A stretch of DNA of 62,459 bases from a bacterium (GCA_026708015.1 JAPOVT010000004.1:1-62459); one strand, 5' to 3'; shown: positions 30,502 through 39,732, numbered from the stretch's first letter. The notes: generated from the letters alone by a model not told the origin. A program made the numbers and translations.

Positions 30502-31902
30502 CTATCCGAAAGCCCGTGCCGAGCACTGGGCGACATGGGCCTTCACTGCGTTCAGATCGTTGGGCAGGCGCGGGCAGCGCTCCGGGCGCTCGGCCAACTC
30601 GGCCAGCGCCGGAGGCAGCGGCGGGCGAGTCCCGATGGCTGCCTCCACCGCATCGCCGAATTTGGCCGGGTGAGCGGTGGCCAGCACCACCGTGGCGCCG
30701 TCGGGGTCGCGTCGAGAACGGCGGGCGGCGGCCAGACCCACCGCGGTGTGGGGATCGACGATCATACCGGTGTCCCGATAGAGCTGGGCGATGGCGGCCG
30801 CGGTTTCCCCTTCGTCAACTCGGACACCCGACCAGTTCTGGCCCAGCTCCGCGGAGATGCGGGCGTCGATCCTCATCTCTTCGGTGGCCCGGAAGTCCTC
30901 CAGCAGTTCGGCGGTGCGAATCCCGTCCCGGTCCAACAGCTCGAATAGCAGCCGCTCAAGGTTGGACGACACCTGGATGTCCATGCTCGGCGACATCGTG
31001 GGGTGTACCTCGGAAATGGCCATCGAGCCGGTGGTGAAGAACTGCGTCAAGATGTCGTTGCGGTTGCTGGCCACGATGAAGCGGTCCACCGGCAGGCCCA
31101 TCTGACGGGCGACGTGGCCGGCCAGCACATTTCCGAAGTTGCCGGTGGGCACCGAGAACGACACCCGCTCCAAGCCATACCGGGTGGCAGCGGCCACGTA
31201 ATACACGGTTTGGGCCATGACCCGGGCCCAGTTGATGGAGTTGACCGCTGAGAGTCGCTGCTCAGCCCGGAAATCGGCGTCGCCGAACATGGCCTTCACC
31301 AGGTCTTGGCAGTCGTCGAACGTACCCTCGATGGCCACGTTGTGGACGTTGGCGCTGTCCACGGTGGTCATCTGCCGTCGCTGCATCTCGGAGACCCGCC
31401 CATGGGGGTGCAGGATCACGATCTGGATGTTCTCCCGGTCGCGTACCGCCTCGATGGCTGCCGCCCCCGTATCACCCGACGTGGCCCCCACGATGGTCAC
31501 CCGCTCGCTCCGCCGAGCCAGCTCCTCGTCGAACAGGCGTCCTACCAGTTGGAGGGCGATGTCTTTGAAGGCCAGCGTCGGGCCGTGGAACAGCTCCATG
31601 AGCCACAGGCCGTCGCCCAACTCGACCATTGGCACAATTTCGGGGTGGTTGAATGCTGAGTAGGCATCTCGCACCAGCTCGTCGAACCGGTCTCGGGAAT
31701 AGGCCCCGTCCACAAACGGCCACATCACCTCGGCGGCCAGATCGGCGTAGTCGCCCCGGCCGGGTCGCCCCCCCAGTGCCTCGGGCGACAAGACCGGCCA
31801 GCGGTCGGGCACATACAGCCCCCCGTCAGCCGCCAGGCCAGCCAACAACACATCGCCGAATGCCAGAACCGGGGCCCGGCCCCGGGTGCTGATGTACTGC
31901 AT
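30502..31902 (-). CDS. thrC: Threonine synthase
   Basis: PLP enzyme that turns O-phosphohomoserine into threonine. The ATG at 31902 overlaps the hom stop (TGATG) and gives 466 residues; the open frame upstream lies in the hom gene and is rejected. The N-terminus QYISTRGRAPVLAFGDVLLA is typical of the long, fungal/proteobacterial-like class. The PLP Lys is in LAFKDIALQLVG, and the phosphate-binding segment is GATSGDTGAAAIEA. It is translationally coupled to hom, and the likely homoserine kinase follows it. Confidence 0.95.
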   Translation of the reverse strand: MQYISTRGRAPVLAFGDVLLAGLAADGGLYVPDRWPVLSPEALGGRPGRGDYADLAAEVMWPFVDGAYSRDRFDELVRDAYSAFNHPEIVPMVELGDGLWLMELFHGPTLAFKDIALQLVGRLFDEELARRSERVTIVGATSGDTGAAAIEAVRDRENIQIVILHPHGRVSEMQRRQMTTVDSANVHNVAIEGTFDDCQDLVKAMFGDADFRAEQRLSAVNSINWARVMAQTVYYVAAATRYGLERVSFSVPTGNFGNVLAGHVARQMGLPVDRFIVASNRNDILTQFFTTGSMAISEVHPTMSPSMDIQVSSNLERLLFELLDRDGIRTAELLEDFRATEEMRIDARISAELGQNWSGVRVDEGETAAAIAQLYRDTGMIVDPHTAVGLAAARRSRRDPDGATVVLATAHPAKFGDAVEAAIGTRPPLPPALAELAERPERCPRLPNDLNAVKAHVAQCSARAFG

Positions 31903-33215
31903 CAACCCTGACCGACGACCCTCAGCAGCGCAGGCATTCCCCGCACAGAGTCCAGATCGCGGAGGTCGCCCAATGTGGCCTGCACATCTCGCTCGGTGGC
32001 CTCGTGGGTGATGAACACCAGTCGAGCCTGGTCGCCCAAGCCCTCCTGCTCCATGGAGCGGATGCTCACCCCATGGCGCCCGAATACCCCGGCCACTGCG
32101 GCCAGCACGCCCGGCCGGTCGAGCACCTCCATGATGATGTAGTACTCCGACTCCAAGTCGTCGATGGAACAGACAACCGCATCTCCCAAATCGCCGATCG
32201 GGGTCCATGTGCCCCGGCACCGGTTGCCGGCCGCGTCGATGAGGTCGCCCAGCACCGCACTGGCCGTCGGCCGCCCGCCGGCGCCCCGGCCGTAGAGCAT
32301 CAGCTCTCCCACCGCGTCGCCCTCCACGAACACCGCATTGAACGAATCGCGCACCGAGGCCAGCGGATGGCCGACCGGCACCATCGCCGGATGAACCCGC
32401 ACGGCTAGCTCGGGCTTGCCCTCAACCTGGCCAACCTGCTCGGTAATGGCCAGCAGCTTGACCACATAACCAAGCCGGTGGGCGTGGGCGATATCGGCGG
32501 AGCTGATGCCGGAGATGCCCTCCCGGTACACGCTGCCGGCCAGTACCCGGGCCCCGAAGGCCACTGTGGCGATGATGGATGCCTTGGCCGCGGCGTCGAA
32601 CCCCTCCACGTCGGCAGTGGGGTCGCGCTCGGCGAATCCCAGTGACTGCGCGTCGGCCAGGGCGTCGTGATAGCTGGTGCCGTGCTCGGTCATCTGGCTC
32701 AAGATGTAGTTGGTGGTGCCGTTGACAACGCCCATCACCCGCCGCAATGGCTCTGCGGCCAAAGACTCCCGGAGGGGGCGAATCAGGGGAATCCCACCGC
32801 CGACGGCGGCCTCGAACAGCAGATCCACTCCAGCGGCGTCAGCGGCGGCATACAGCTCGGCGCCATAGTTGGCCAGCAGCTCCTTGTTGCCGGTGACCAC
32901 CGGCTTGCCCAGCTTCAGCGCGGCGGCCAGCAGCTCACGGGCGGGCTCGATGCCTCCGATCAGCTCCACCACCACGTCCACTTCGGGATCGTTCACCACC
33001 GAGGCGGCGTCGGTGGTCAGCACCCCATCGGCCAAGACCACGTCGCGGTCGCGCGACATACTTCGCACTGCCACCCGCACCACGTTCAATTCCATTCCGG
33101 TGCGCTCCGCGATCGCCGACCGCTGCTCCTCAAGCAGTCCGACAAACGCCGAGCCGACGTTTCCACACCCCAGCACGCCTACGCCGATTCGCGTCTTGGA
33201 AGAGTCGCTCACCAT
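31902..33215 (-). CDS. hom: Homoserine dehydrogenase
   Basis: Reduces aspartate semialdehyde to homoserine with NAD(P)H. The ATG at 33215 gives 437 residues with the Rossmann motif IGVGVLGCGNVGSAF at the start; the upstream open frame is not favoured. NGTTNYILSQMTEHG and ADVEGFDAAAKASIIA form the catalytic region. A C-terminal ACT domain (YYIIMEVLDRPGVLAAVAG) implies feedback control by threonine. It heads the threonine operon and is divergent from the secretion locus. Confidence 0.95.
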   Translation of the reverse strand: MVSDSSKTRIGVGVLGCGNVGSAFVGLLEEQRSAIAERTGMELNVVRVAVRSMSRDRDVVLADGVLTTDAASVVNDPEVDVVVELIGGIEPARELLAAALKLGKPVVTGNKELLANYGAELYAAADAAGVDLLFEAAVGGGIPLIRPLRESLAAEPLRRVMGVVNGTTNYILSQMTEHGTSYHDALADAQSLGFAERDPTADVEGFDAAAKASIIATVAFGARVLAGSVYREGISGISSADIAHAHRLGYVVKLLAITEQVGQVEGKPELAVRVHPAMVPVGHPLASVRDSFNAVFVEGDAVGELMLYGRGAGGRPTASAVLGDLIDAAGNRCRGTWTPIGDLGDAVVCSIDDLESEYYIIMEVLDRPGVLAAVAGVFGRHGVSIRSMEQEGLGDQARLVFITHEATERDVQATLGDLRDLDSVRGMPALLRVVGQG

Positions 33216-33313
33216 CTCCACGGTACCGGTTCGACCTAGCCCAACTGACAAGATTTCCCCGACCGAAGGGCCTTCATTGATTTTCAATCTAAACAATGTA
33301 GTTTAGATGGCAC

Positions 33314-33676
33314 ATGTCTTCCTACGAGTTGTTTTCCCTGGCCGATGATCTGCGACGCCAGGCGATCGCCTGCGAGCAGGTCCGGGCCGACGTCGACAGG
33401 GCCTGGCGGGGACTCGACCATGTGCTCGAGGGTCCAGTAGCCCGACACAGACCAGATGTTTGGCTCTCGACCGTTGCCGACGCCAGCCGCCTCCGTCTGC
33501 GCCAGCAGCACAACCACCTGCTCCGGCTCCGCTACGAGATCGAGCAGGTGGCCCGCCGACTTCAGCGCCGAGCCGACGAACTGTATGCCGACGCGGCTCG
33601 GGTCCAGATGGCCGCTGAGGCCGCCTTGCGGGAGGAAGCCCGCCAATTCGAGCTGCAAGCAAGCTATTTTCGATAA
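33314..33676 (+). CDS. Helical protein at the head of the WXG100 locus (unknown)
   Basis: 120 residues, almost all alpha-helical, rich in Arg, Ala and Leu, with no signal peptide or membrane span. The segment EIEQVARRLQRRADELYADAARV suggests an amphipathic helix or coiled coil. It resembles the small helical partners next to WXG100 genes in some actinobacterial ESX loci but has no WxG turn. It is the first gene of the rightward locus, 84 bases before the WXG100 gene. The function is not recognised. Confidence 0.65.
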   Translation: MSSYELFSLADDLRRQAIACEQVRADVDRAWRGLDHVLEGPVARHRPDVWLSTVADASRLRLRQQHNHLLRLRYEIEQVARRLQRRADELYADAARVQMAAEAALREEARQFELQASYFR

Positions 33677-33718
33677 TTTTCTTGCTATTTGACAGTATAC
33701 CGGCTAACAAAGGGATGT

Positions 33719-33739
33719 GCTGATCCGTCCGAGGGATCA
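33719..33739 (+). promoter_or_regulatory. Perfect hairpin in the WXG100 leader
   Basis: CTGATCC (33719-33725) and GGATCAG (33733-33739) pair around a 7-base loop, 20 bases before the WXG100 start. The preceding 50 bases are AT-rich for this genome, as expected of a promoter, but I cannot assign -35 and -10 elements. It may be an operator, attenuator or transcript-stability stem. No T run follows, so it is not a classic terminator. Confidence 0.4.
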
Positions 33740-33759
33740 GATGACAGAAAGGCCCCACC

Positions 33760-34029
33760 GTGTCTGTTTTGACCATGAATACCGAGGAGATGGACCACCT
33801 CCAGCAGCAGTTCACCGCCTTCGCCGGCCAAGTGGAAGACCTCCGCACCCGCCTAACCGCCACCCTGGAGGGCACAACCTGGACGGGCAGTCGCTCCGAG
33901 CGGTTCCGGGGCGCCTGGCATGAGCAGTGGTCGCCCTCACTCGGACAGTTGCAGGAGGCGCTCATCGAACTGGCCACCGCGGTGAGCCTCGAACGCCAGA
34001 ACACCATCACGGCCCTCGACTCGATCTGA
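33760..34029 (+). CDS. WXG100 family protein (ESX-type substrate)
   Basis: 89 residues forming a helix-turn-helix with the WxG turn as WTGSRSERF in the middle, and length and helical pattern matching EsxA/EsxB-type proteins. The GTG at 33760 has GAAAGG seven bases upstream. Such proteins are exported by type VII secretion as dimers. The adjacent FHA-EccC ATPase supports this. No second WXG100 gene is seen, so a homodimer is likely. No clear YxxxD/E export motif is present at the C-terminus (ends NTITALDSI). Confidence 0.85.
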   Translation: MSVLTMNTEEMDHLQQQFTAFAGQVEDLRTRLTATLEGTTWTGSRSERFRGAWHEQWSPSLGQLQEALIELATAVSLERQNTITALDSI

Positions 34030-34086
34030 CGAGCCGGCCCGTCGACAATCCGGGGCTGCCCTGGCTGACCCCGCATCGTTCCACCC

Positions 34087-37000
34087 GTGCGTCTGCTCTT
34101 CGAGGGACCAGAGGGCAACCAAGAGGTATTCGTCTCTGGTCCGCCGATAGCCACTGTCGGAGAATTGGCCGAGTCCCTGGGGCTGCATGAGCCGTGTTCT
34201 GGGCTGTGGGTCGGCGACCAATGGTTTCCCGCTGACAGCCGCCTCGACGAAGCGGGGATCGTGGACGGCACCCGAGTGGGGGTGCTCCCCGGTCGAGAAC
34301 CCGACCAGCCGGGATGGACGCTGGAGGTGATCGGCGGATTGTGCTCGGGTGAGCGATTCCCTATGGCCCCGGAGGGCTTGACGGTGGGTCGTTCCCCCGA
34401 AGCCGACGTGACCCTGTCGGGTATTGGACTGCGGCCCCAACATGTCCGGGTCGAACGGCAAGACAGGCAGGTTCTTGTTCTGCGGGAAAAGGACCCGCTG
34501 GCACCAGAAGAGGTCTCCAAGCCGTTCCGGCTGGGCAATGCCCTCGTCCAAGTATCCGAGTCGCCCGACGACCGGCCGAATCGACTGGCCGTCGTCTTGG
34601 GGCGCACCGCCTCGGGCCGCATTGCCTTCAACCGTCCTCCCCGAACGCCACTCCCCCAGCAGCCCGACCCCCTGGCTGCGCCATCCAGCGAGCCGACCAA
34701 ATCGCCCCGGAGGGCGGTGTTCGGCTGGGCGGCCCTAGCCAGCCCACTGTTGGTCGGTTTGCTGATGGCTGTGCTCTACAGCCCCTATATGGCACTGTTC
34801 GCCCTGCTCAGTCCTTTGATGATGGGTGCGAGTTGGGTTGACGGCCGTCGCCGCGACCGCTCTGAGCACCGACGCTCCCAGCGAAGATCCCAAGCTTCGT
34901 TGGTCGAATTCCAAGCTGCGGCCCAAGCGGCTCATGCGGCGGAGATCACCCGTCTTCGCAAGTTGCATCCCCATCTCGCCGAAGCGGTCAGGCGGGTCCG
35001 CCTGCCCAGCGTGAGGCTATGGGAGCGCAGGCCGGCCGACGAAGACTTCATGTCGCTGGTCATCGCTCATGGTCCCCAGACTTTCGATCCCGAGTTGGCG
35101 GTCGATGGACCCCACATCGCCGATGGTGCTGCTGCTGCGCTCGGTGAGCTAGGTCCGCTGCCCGACATACCCATCGCCGTGGACCTGGGACCCGGCCGAT
35201 TGCTCGGCTTGGTGGGGCCTCGCACTGTCACCACCGCCGTTGCCCGGGGGCTGCTCCTCCAGGCAGCCGCCTGGCATGGTCCTGCCGATCTCGCGGTCCT
35301 GGTGGCCGCCGACGAGGTGACCTGGCCCGTTTGGTCCTGGACCGCCTGGCTCCCCCATACCGCCCACCCCGCTATCGGCAGCGCCCGGTTGATCGCCAAC
35401 AGCCGCTCGGCCGTCGCGGAGATGGCATCCGAACTTGCCGAAGCCTGGAACCATCAAGGCCACGCCCATTGGCCGCAACTGCTGGTGGTGGCTGACGGGG
35501 AGAACCTGGCCACCGGACGAGGCGCTCCGACGCGTACCCTGTTTCAGAAATCCGCCGGGCCGGCCGCAGCCATTGTGCTGGCTCCCAGCGTGGACCAACT
35601 CCCCGCTACCGCCACGGTCGTCATCGTGGCTCGCGATTCCTCCGGCGTTGTCGATGTGACTCAGGCCGCCCATGTTGACCCCTCGGCGCTGGCCTCCGGG
35701 ATGAGCTTGAGGCTGGCCCGCGATACGGCCCGGAAGCTGGCCCGCTTTGAGGATCCCGAGCAGTTCGGCGCCGACTCCGCCATCCCCGACACCACCTCGC
35801 TCCTGGAATTGCTCGAACTTGTGGGCAGCCAAGAGGAGCCGATGTCGACAACTTTGGCTGAGGCTGTTGCCGATCGCTGGCGGGTCGGCGGCCCCACCGA
35901 CGCCCTGGCCACCCCCATCGGCGCCGATGGGCACGGTCCAGTGCTGGCCGACCTGGCCGCTGACGGGCCCCACGCCCTTATCGGCGGAACCACCGGGTCG
36001 GGCAAGAGCGAGCTCTTGCGAACGATGGTGGCCTCTTTGGCCGCCACCTACTCGCCAGAGCAGGTGAATTTCGTCCTGGTGGACTACAAGGGCGGCAGCG
36101 CCTTCGACCAATGCGCCTCTTTGCCTCATGCAGTCGGGTTGGTGACTGATCTTGACGACCGCTTGGCCGAGCGGGCTCTGCGGTGTCTGGAGGCCGAACT
36201 CCGCCACCGAGAACAAGTGCTCCGGGATCGGGGAGCCACCGATTTGGCCCACTATCGGTCCCGGGCCAGGACGGAGACAGGTCAGCCTTGGCCGCCACTG
36301 CCCCGGCTGGTGGTGATCATCGACGAGTTTGCCGCCCTGGCCGCGGAGCTGCCCGGATTCATGGACTCGCTGGTAAATGTGGCCCAGCGGGGACGCAGCC
36401 TGGGCACGCACCTCGTGCTGGCCACCCAGCGCCCCGCCGGGGCGGTCAGCGCCAACATCCGCACCAACACTGCGCTGCGGATCGCCCTTCGAGTGCTAGA
36501 TGCCGCCGACTCGGTCGACGTGCTCGACAGCCCCAAGGCCGCGACTATCGGTCGGCACCAACCCGGTCGCGCCCTCGCCCGTTTCGGACCCGGCGAGTTG
36601 GTCGAGTTCCAATGCGCCCTGGTGACCGGGGTGACCGCCGCCCATCGGGGCCCTCGGGTGATTCCTGCCCCCGACGGCATTCCCTCGCTCCCGCCAGCGC
36701 CCGCCTCTGATGATGAAGCCCCCAGCGATCTGGCCCGGCTGGCCGCAGCAGCGAACTTGGCCTGGGAAAGCTGGAAAGGCATCCCGCCCCGTCGGCCCTG
36801 GCCCGATCCCCTGCCTTCGATGGTCTCGCTCGACGAACTGGCCCCCGAAATCCCGGACACGAGCGCCGGCGTGGCTTTCGCCTTGGCCGACGAACCCGAT
36901 CGGCAGCGCCAATACCCCCTTATGTGGAATCCCGACCAGGGCAACATCCTCTTCGCAGGCAATCCCGGCAGCGGCACCACCACCGTGCTGGGATCGCTGG

Positions 37001-38274
37001 CCGTTGCCCTCGCTTCTCGCTACCAGCCCAGCGAGTGCCACCTCTACGCCGTTGACTCCGGTTCCGGCCAACTGGCTCCTTTGGAGGACCTCCCCCACTG
37101 CGGAGCGGTGGTTGGCCCGGACGAACGCGACCGCATCAGGCGGCTCATCCGCCGGCTGGAAGACGAACTCGACCGGCGGCTGGGGCGGGGCCGGTCTGAG
37201 ACAGGTGGAGAGCAGCCGTCGCTGGTAGTGGCCCTCATCGACAACTGGGGCGGGCTGGCCAAGAGCTTGGACACCGTGGCCGACCACGCCCTGCTGGCGT
37301 CTTTGGAGAGGGTGTGGGCCGAGGGCCCGGCTGTCGGAGTGTTCCTGGCCGCAGCCGTCGACCAACTGTCCAAGGCGAGCCGGTCCATCCAGGCCGCCAC
37401 ACCTCAAACCTTCGTCTTCCGCCTGGGCGACCCTGCGCTGTACCGCCAGTGGGGCGTGTCCGTGGACGATCCGGCCACCTTGTCTCCGGGCCGGGGGTTC
37501 GCTATCCCGTCGGGCCTGGAGATTCAAGTGGCGATTCCTTTTGGCGGGCTGGCCGCCGCGGTAGCCGCCCTCGCGACCGCTCACCCCCCAGCCGGTGGTC
37601 CACCCCCGGTGGAGAGCTTGCCCACATCAGTCGGACCCGCCCGACTGGACCAGGCCCGATTGGGCGGTAACCCGGTTTATCTGCCCCTGGGGTTGAGCGA
37701 CGACACCCTGGGCCCCATCGGCCTCACCCTTTATCCCGGCGAGCACGCCCTCATCCTGGGACCATCCCGGTCAGGTCGATCTTCGGCACTGGTGTTGTTG
37801 GCCGCAGCCGCAGCCGCCGTAGGAGGGCGGGTTGCCGCTCTGGCCCAACCGGGGTCACCGCTAGCCGACTACCCCGACATCCATGTGGCAGCTAGATGCC
37901 TCGATGATCTCCTTTCCGCGGCAGTAGCAGCCCATTTCCCAACTCTGGTGCTCATCGACGACGCCGAGACGGTGGACGACCCCGACGGCGACTTGAAGGC
38001 GCTGGCCTCCGATGGCCGCCCCGGCCTGCACATCGTGGCCGCCGGGCGGGCCGACCGCCTCCGCACCGCCTTCGGCCACTGGACCTCAGAAATTCGCTTC
38101 TCCCGCACCGGTGTCCTCCTCCAGCCCACTCCTCTTGACGGCGACCTGTTCACCGTCCAACTCCCCACCCGACCCACCCTCCCATCACTCCCCGGCCGTG
38201 GCTACCTCATCCAAAACGGCCAACCCTCCATCATCCAGATCGCCCGCTATGGTGACCACGATGACACACCATGA
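34087..38274 (+). CDS. FHA-EccC-type FtsK/SpoIIIE ATPase of type VII secretion
   Basis: 1395 residues from a GTG start. Residues 1-75 are a ubiquitin-like domain (MRLLFEGPEGNQEVFV). About 76-160 is an FHA domain (LTVGRSPEADVTLSGIG). Two membrane helices lie at about 211-250, then three ATPase modules. The first has a complete Walker A, GGTTGSGKSELL (about residue 633), and Walker B VVIIDEFAAL (about 743), with VDYKGGSAFD. The second (AGNPGSGTTTVL, about 956) and third (GPSRSGRSSAL, about 1222) lack the Walker lysine. This architecture matches EccC/EssC motors that bind WXG100 cargo. The N-terminal FHA recalls EssC of Firmicutes. It is the main evidence for a secretion locus. No EccB, EccD, EccE or mycosin gene is nearby. 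Confidence 0.9.
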   Translation: MRLLFEGPEGNQEVFVSGPPIATVGELAESLGLHEPCSGLWVGDQWFPADSRLDEAGIVDGTRVGVLPGREPDQPGWTLEVIGGLCSGERFPMAPEGLTVGRSPEADVTLSGIGLRPQHVRVERQDRQVLVLREKDPLAPEEVSKPFRLGNALVQVSESPDDRPNRLAVVLGRTASGRIAFNRPPRTPLPQQPDPLAAPSSEPTKSPRRAVFGWAALASPLLVGLLMAVLYSPYMALFALLSPLMMGASWVDGRRRDRSEHRRSQRRSQASLVEFQAAAQAAHAAEITRLRKLHPHLAEAVRRVRLPSVRLWERRPADEDFMSLVIAHGPQTFDPELAVDGPHIADGAAAALGELGPLPDIPIAVDLGPGRLLGLVGPRTVTTAVARGLLLQAAAWHGPADLAVLVAADEVTWPVWSWTAWLPHTAHPAIGSARLIANSRSAVAEMASELAEAWNHQGHAHWPQLLVVADGENLATGRGAPTRTLFQKSAGPAAAIVLAPSVDQLPATATVVIVARDSSGVVDVTQAAHVDPSALASGMSLRLARDTARKLARFEDPEQFGADSAIPDTTSLLELLELVGSQEEPMSTTLAEAVADRWRVGGPTDALATPIGADGHGPVLADLAADGPHALIGGTTGSGKSELLRTMVASLAATYSPEQVNFVLVDYKGGSAFDQCASLPHAVGLVTDLDDRLAERALRCLEAELRHREQVLRDRGATDLAHYRSRARTETGQPWPPLPRLVVIIDEFAALAAELPGFMDSLVNVAQRGRSLGTHLVLATQRPAGAVSANIRTNTALRIALRVLDAADSVDVLDSPKAATIGRHQPGRALARFGPGELVEFQCALVTGVTAAHRGPRVIPAPDGIPSLPPAPASDDEAPSDLARLAAAANLAWESWKGIPPRRPWPDPLPSMVSLDELAPEIPDTSAGVAFALADEPDRQRQYPLMWNPDQGNILFAGNPGSGTTTVLGSLAVALASRYQPSECHLYAVDSGSGQLAPLEDLPHCGAVVGPDERDRIRRLIRRLEDELDRRLGRGRSETGGEQPSLVVALIDNWGGLAKSLDTVADHALLASLERVWAEGPAVGVFLAAAVDQLSKASRSIQAATPQTFVFRLGDPALYRQWGVSVDDPATLSPGRGFAIPSGLEIQVAIPFGGLAAAVAALATAHPPAGGPPPVESLPTSVGPARLDQARLGGNPVYLPLGLSDDTLGPIGLTLYPGEHALILGPSRSGRSSALVLLAAAAAAVGGRVAALAQPGSPLADYPDIHVAARCLDDLLSAAVAAHFPTLVLIDDAETVDDPDGDLKALASDGRPGLHIVAAGRADRLRTAFGHWTSEIRFSRTGVLLQPTPLDGDLFTVQLPTRPTLPSLPGRGYLIQNGQPSIIQIARYGDHDDTP

Positions 38275-38289
38275 TGCAAGGAGCGCCCG

Positions 38290-38514
38290 ATGAGGGAAGT
38301 GAGAGTGTTCTTCAACTCCGAAGAAGGTGCTGATTGGTGGTGCGAGGACGACGGAGACTTTACGGCTGTCGCCGATTCTCCCATTCAGCTCTTTGAACTG
38401 ATCCGAGAATGGCAGACAAGCGAGGGGATTGCTGACGTGCAGCTTGTGCCAATAGGGCAAGCTTCAGACGTCGTTGCGGAGGAGGTCCTCGTAGGTCTCG
38501 CGGCGGACGACTAG
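38290..38514 (+). CDS. Small acidic protein after EccC (unknown)
   Basis: 74 residues, acidic (MREVRVFFNSEEGADWWCEDDGDF by position 1-24, with three tryptophans or cysteine near 17-19). AAGGAG lies 7 bases before the ATG, 15 bases after the EccC stop, so it is probably co-transcribed. Its last 51 bases overlap the convergent lysA gene. The fold is unrecognised; strands then helix are likely. It may be a specific partner of the locus or an unrelated gene. Confidence 0.55.
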   Translation: MREVRVFFNSEEGADWWCEDDGDFTAVADSPIQLFELIREWQTSEGIADVQLVPIGQASDVVAEEVLVGLAADD

Positions 38515-39732
38515 GCGGGCGTCGCCGTTGCGGGCGAACACCACGGCGGGGCGGAGGACCTTGTTGTAGTTGGAGCCCATGGAGTGGCCGTAGGCACCGG
38601 TCACCGGGGTGGCCAGGATGTCGCCCACCGCGATGGCGCTGGGCACCCGGCCGTCACGCACCAACAGGTCGCCCGATTCGCAGTGCTTGCCCACCACTCG
38701 CACGGTCTTGTCGCGGTCGCGGTCGGTGGTCCGGGGAAGGAAGGTCTCGTAGCCGCTGTCGTAGAGCACCGGACGGGGGTTGTCGCTCATGCCTCCGTCA
38801 ACCGAAACGTAGGTGCGAACACCGGGTAGCTCCTTGATGGTTCCCACCTCATAGAGGGTGATTGCGGCCGCCGCTACCAGGGCTCGACCCGGCTCCACGC
38901 TCACCGGAGCGGTGAAGCCGGCCGACGCACAGGCTTCGCCAATGGCCGCCGCCCACTCGGCGATGGTGGGGGCCGATTCACCCTCTACGTAGGCCACGCC
39001 CAAGCCGCCGCCCAGCGAAAGCTCGGGCAGTCCGTAGGGCTGGGCGAATCCGGCGATTACTTCCACCGCCCGTTGGAACGAGCGCAGCTCGAACACCTGG
39101 CTCCCGATGTGGGCGTGCAGTCCCACCAGCTCCACGGAGTCGGCCTCCCGGGCCCGGCGGATGGCGGCGTCGGCCAATCCGGTAGAGGCGGTGAATCCGA
39201 ACTTGGTGTCATCCACCCCGGTGGTCACGTACTCGTGGGTGTGGGCCTCTACCCCCGGTGTGATCCGCAGCAGGACCCGGGGGCGGGCCCCGGTGGCGGC
39301 ATGGAGCTCGTCGAGCCGATCGAGCTCGTCAAAGGAGTCCACCACAATGCGGCCCACCCCGGCCTCGACCGCAGCAGCGAGCTCGGCGGCCGACTTGTTG
39401 TTGCCGTGCATCACCAGCCGCTCGCCGGGCAAGCCCGCAGCCTGGGCCACATGCAGCTCTCCCCCGGTGGCCACGTCCAGGTCGAGCCCCTCTTCGTTTA
39501 CCAGGCGGGCCATGGCCAAGCACAGGAACGCCTTGGAGGCATACGCCACCGATCCGCCGAAGGCAGCCCGGGCTTGGCGGCACCGCTCCCGCATGTGGGC
39601 TTCGTCGTAGACAAACAGCGGCGTGCCGAATTCCCCGGCCAAATCGAGCGCATCGCACCCGGCGATGGACAGACGCCCGTCGTCGCCCACCGAGGCGTTG
39701 TCGGGGAGAAGGTACGGGGGCAACACCGACAT
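38464..39732 (-). CDS. lysA: Diaminopimelate decarboxylase
   Basis: PLP enzyme for the last step of lysine synthesis from meso-diaminopimelate. The 422-residue sequence carries the PLP Lys in VAYASKAFLCLA and the family segment LSLGGGLGVAYVEGE, with CESGDLLVRD in the second active-site half. Its ATG directly follows the argS stop. The argS-lysA pair is conserved in Actinobacteria. The 3' end overlaps the small gene of the secretion locus. Confidence 0.96.
   Translation of the reverse strand: MSVLPPYLLPDNASVGDDGRLSIAGCDALDLAGEFGTPLFVYDEAHMRERCRQARAAFGGSVAYASKAFLCLAMARLVNEEGLDLDVATGGELHVAQAAGLPGERLVMHGNNKSAAELAAAVEAGVGRIVVDSFDELDRLDELHAATGARPRVLLRITPGVEAHTHEYVTTGVDDTKFGFTASTGLADAAIRRAREADSVELVGLHAHIGSQVFELRSFQRAVEVIAGFAQPYGLPELSLGGGLGVAYVEGESAPTIAEWAAAIGEACASAGFTAPVSVEPGRALVAAAAITLYEVGTIKELPGVRTYVSVDGGMSDNPRPVLYDSGYETFLPRTTDRDRDKTVRVVGKHCESGDLLVRDGRVPSAIAVGDILATPVTGAYGHSMGSNYNKVLRPAVVFARNGDARLVVRRETYEDLLRNDV

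Noticed and set aside
33303..34700. 465-residue minus-strand frame across the WXG100 gene
   Set aside because: Runs through three well-supported plus-strand genes with low-complexity Ser/Arg composition.
35149..37584. Long minus-strand frames under the EccC-like gene
   Set aside because: Gly/Gln/His-rich shadows of the ATPase modules.
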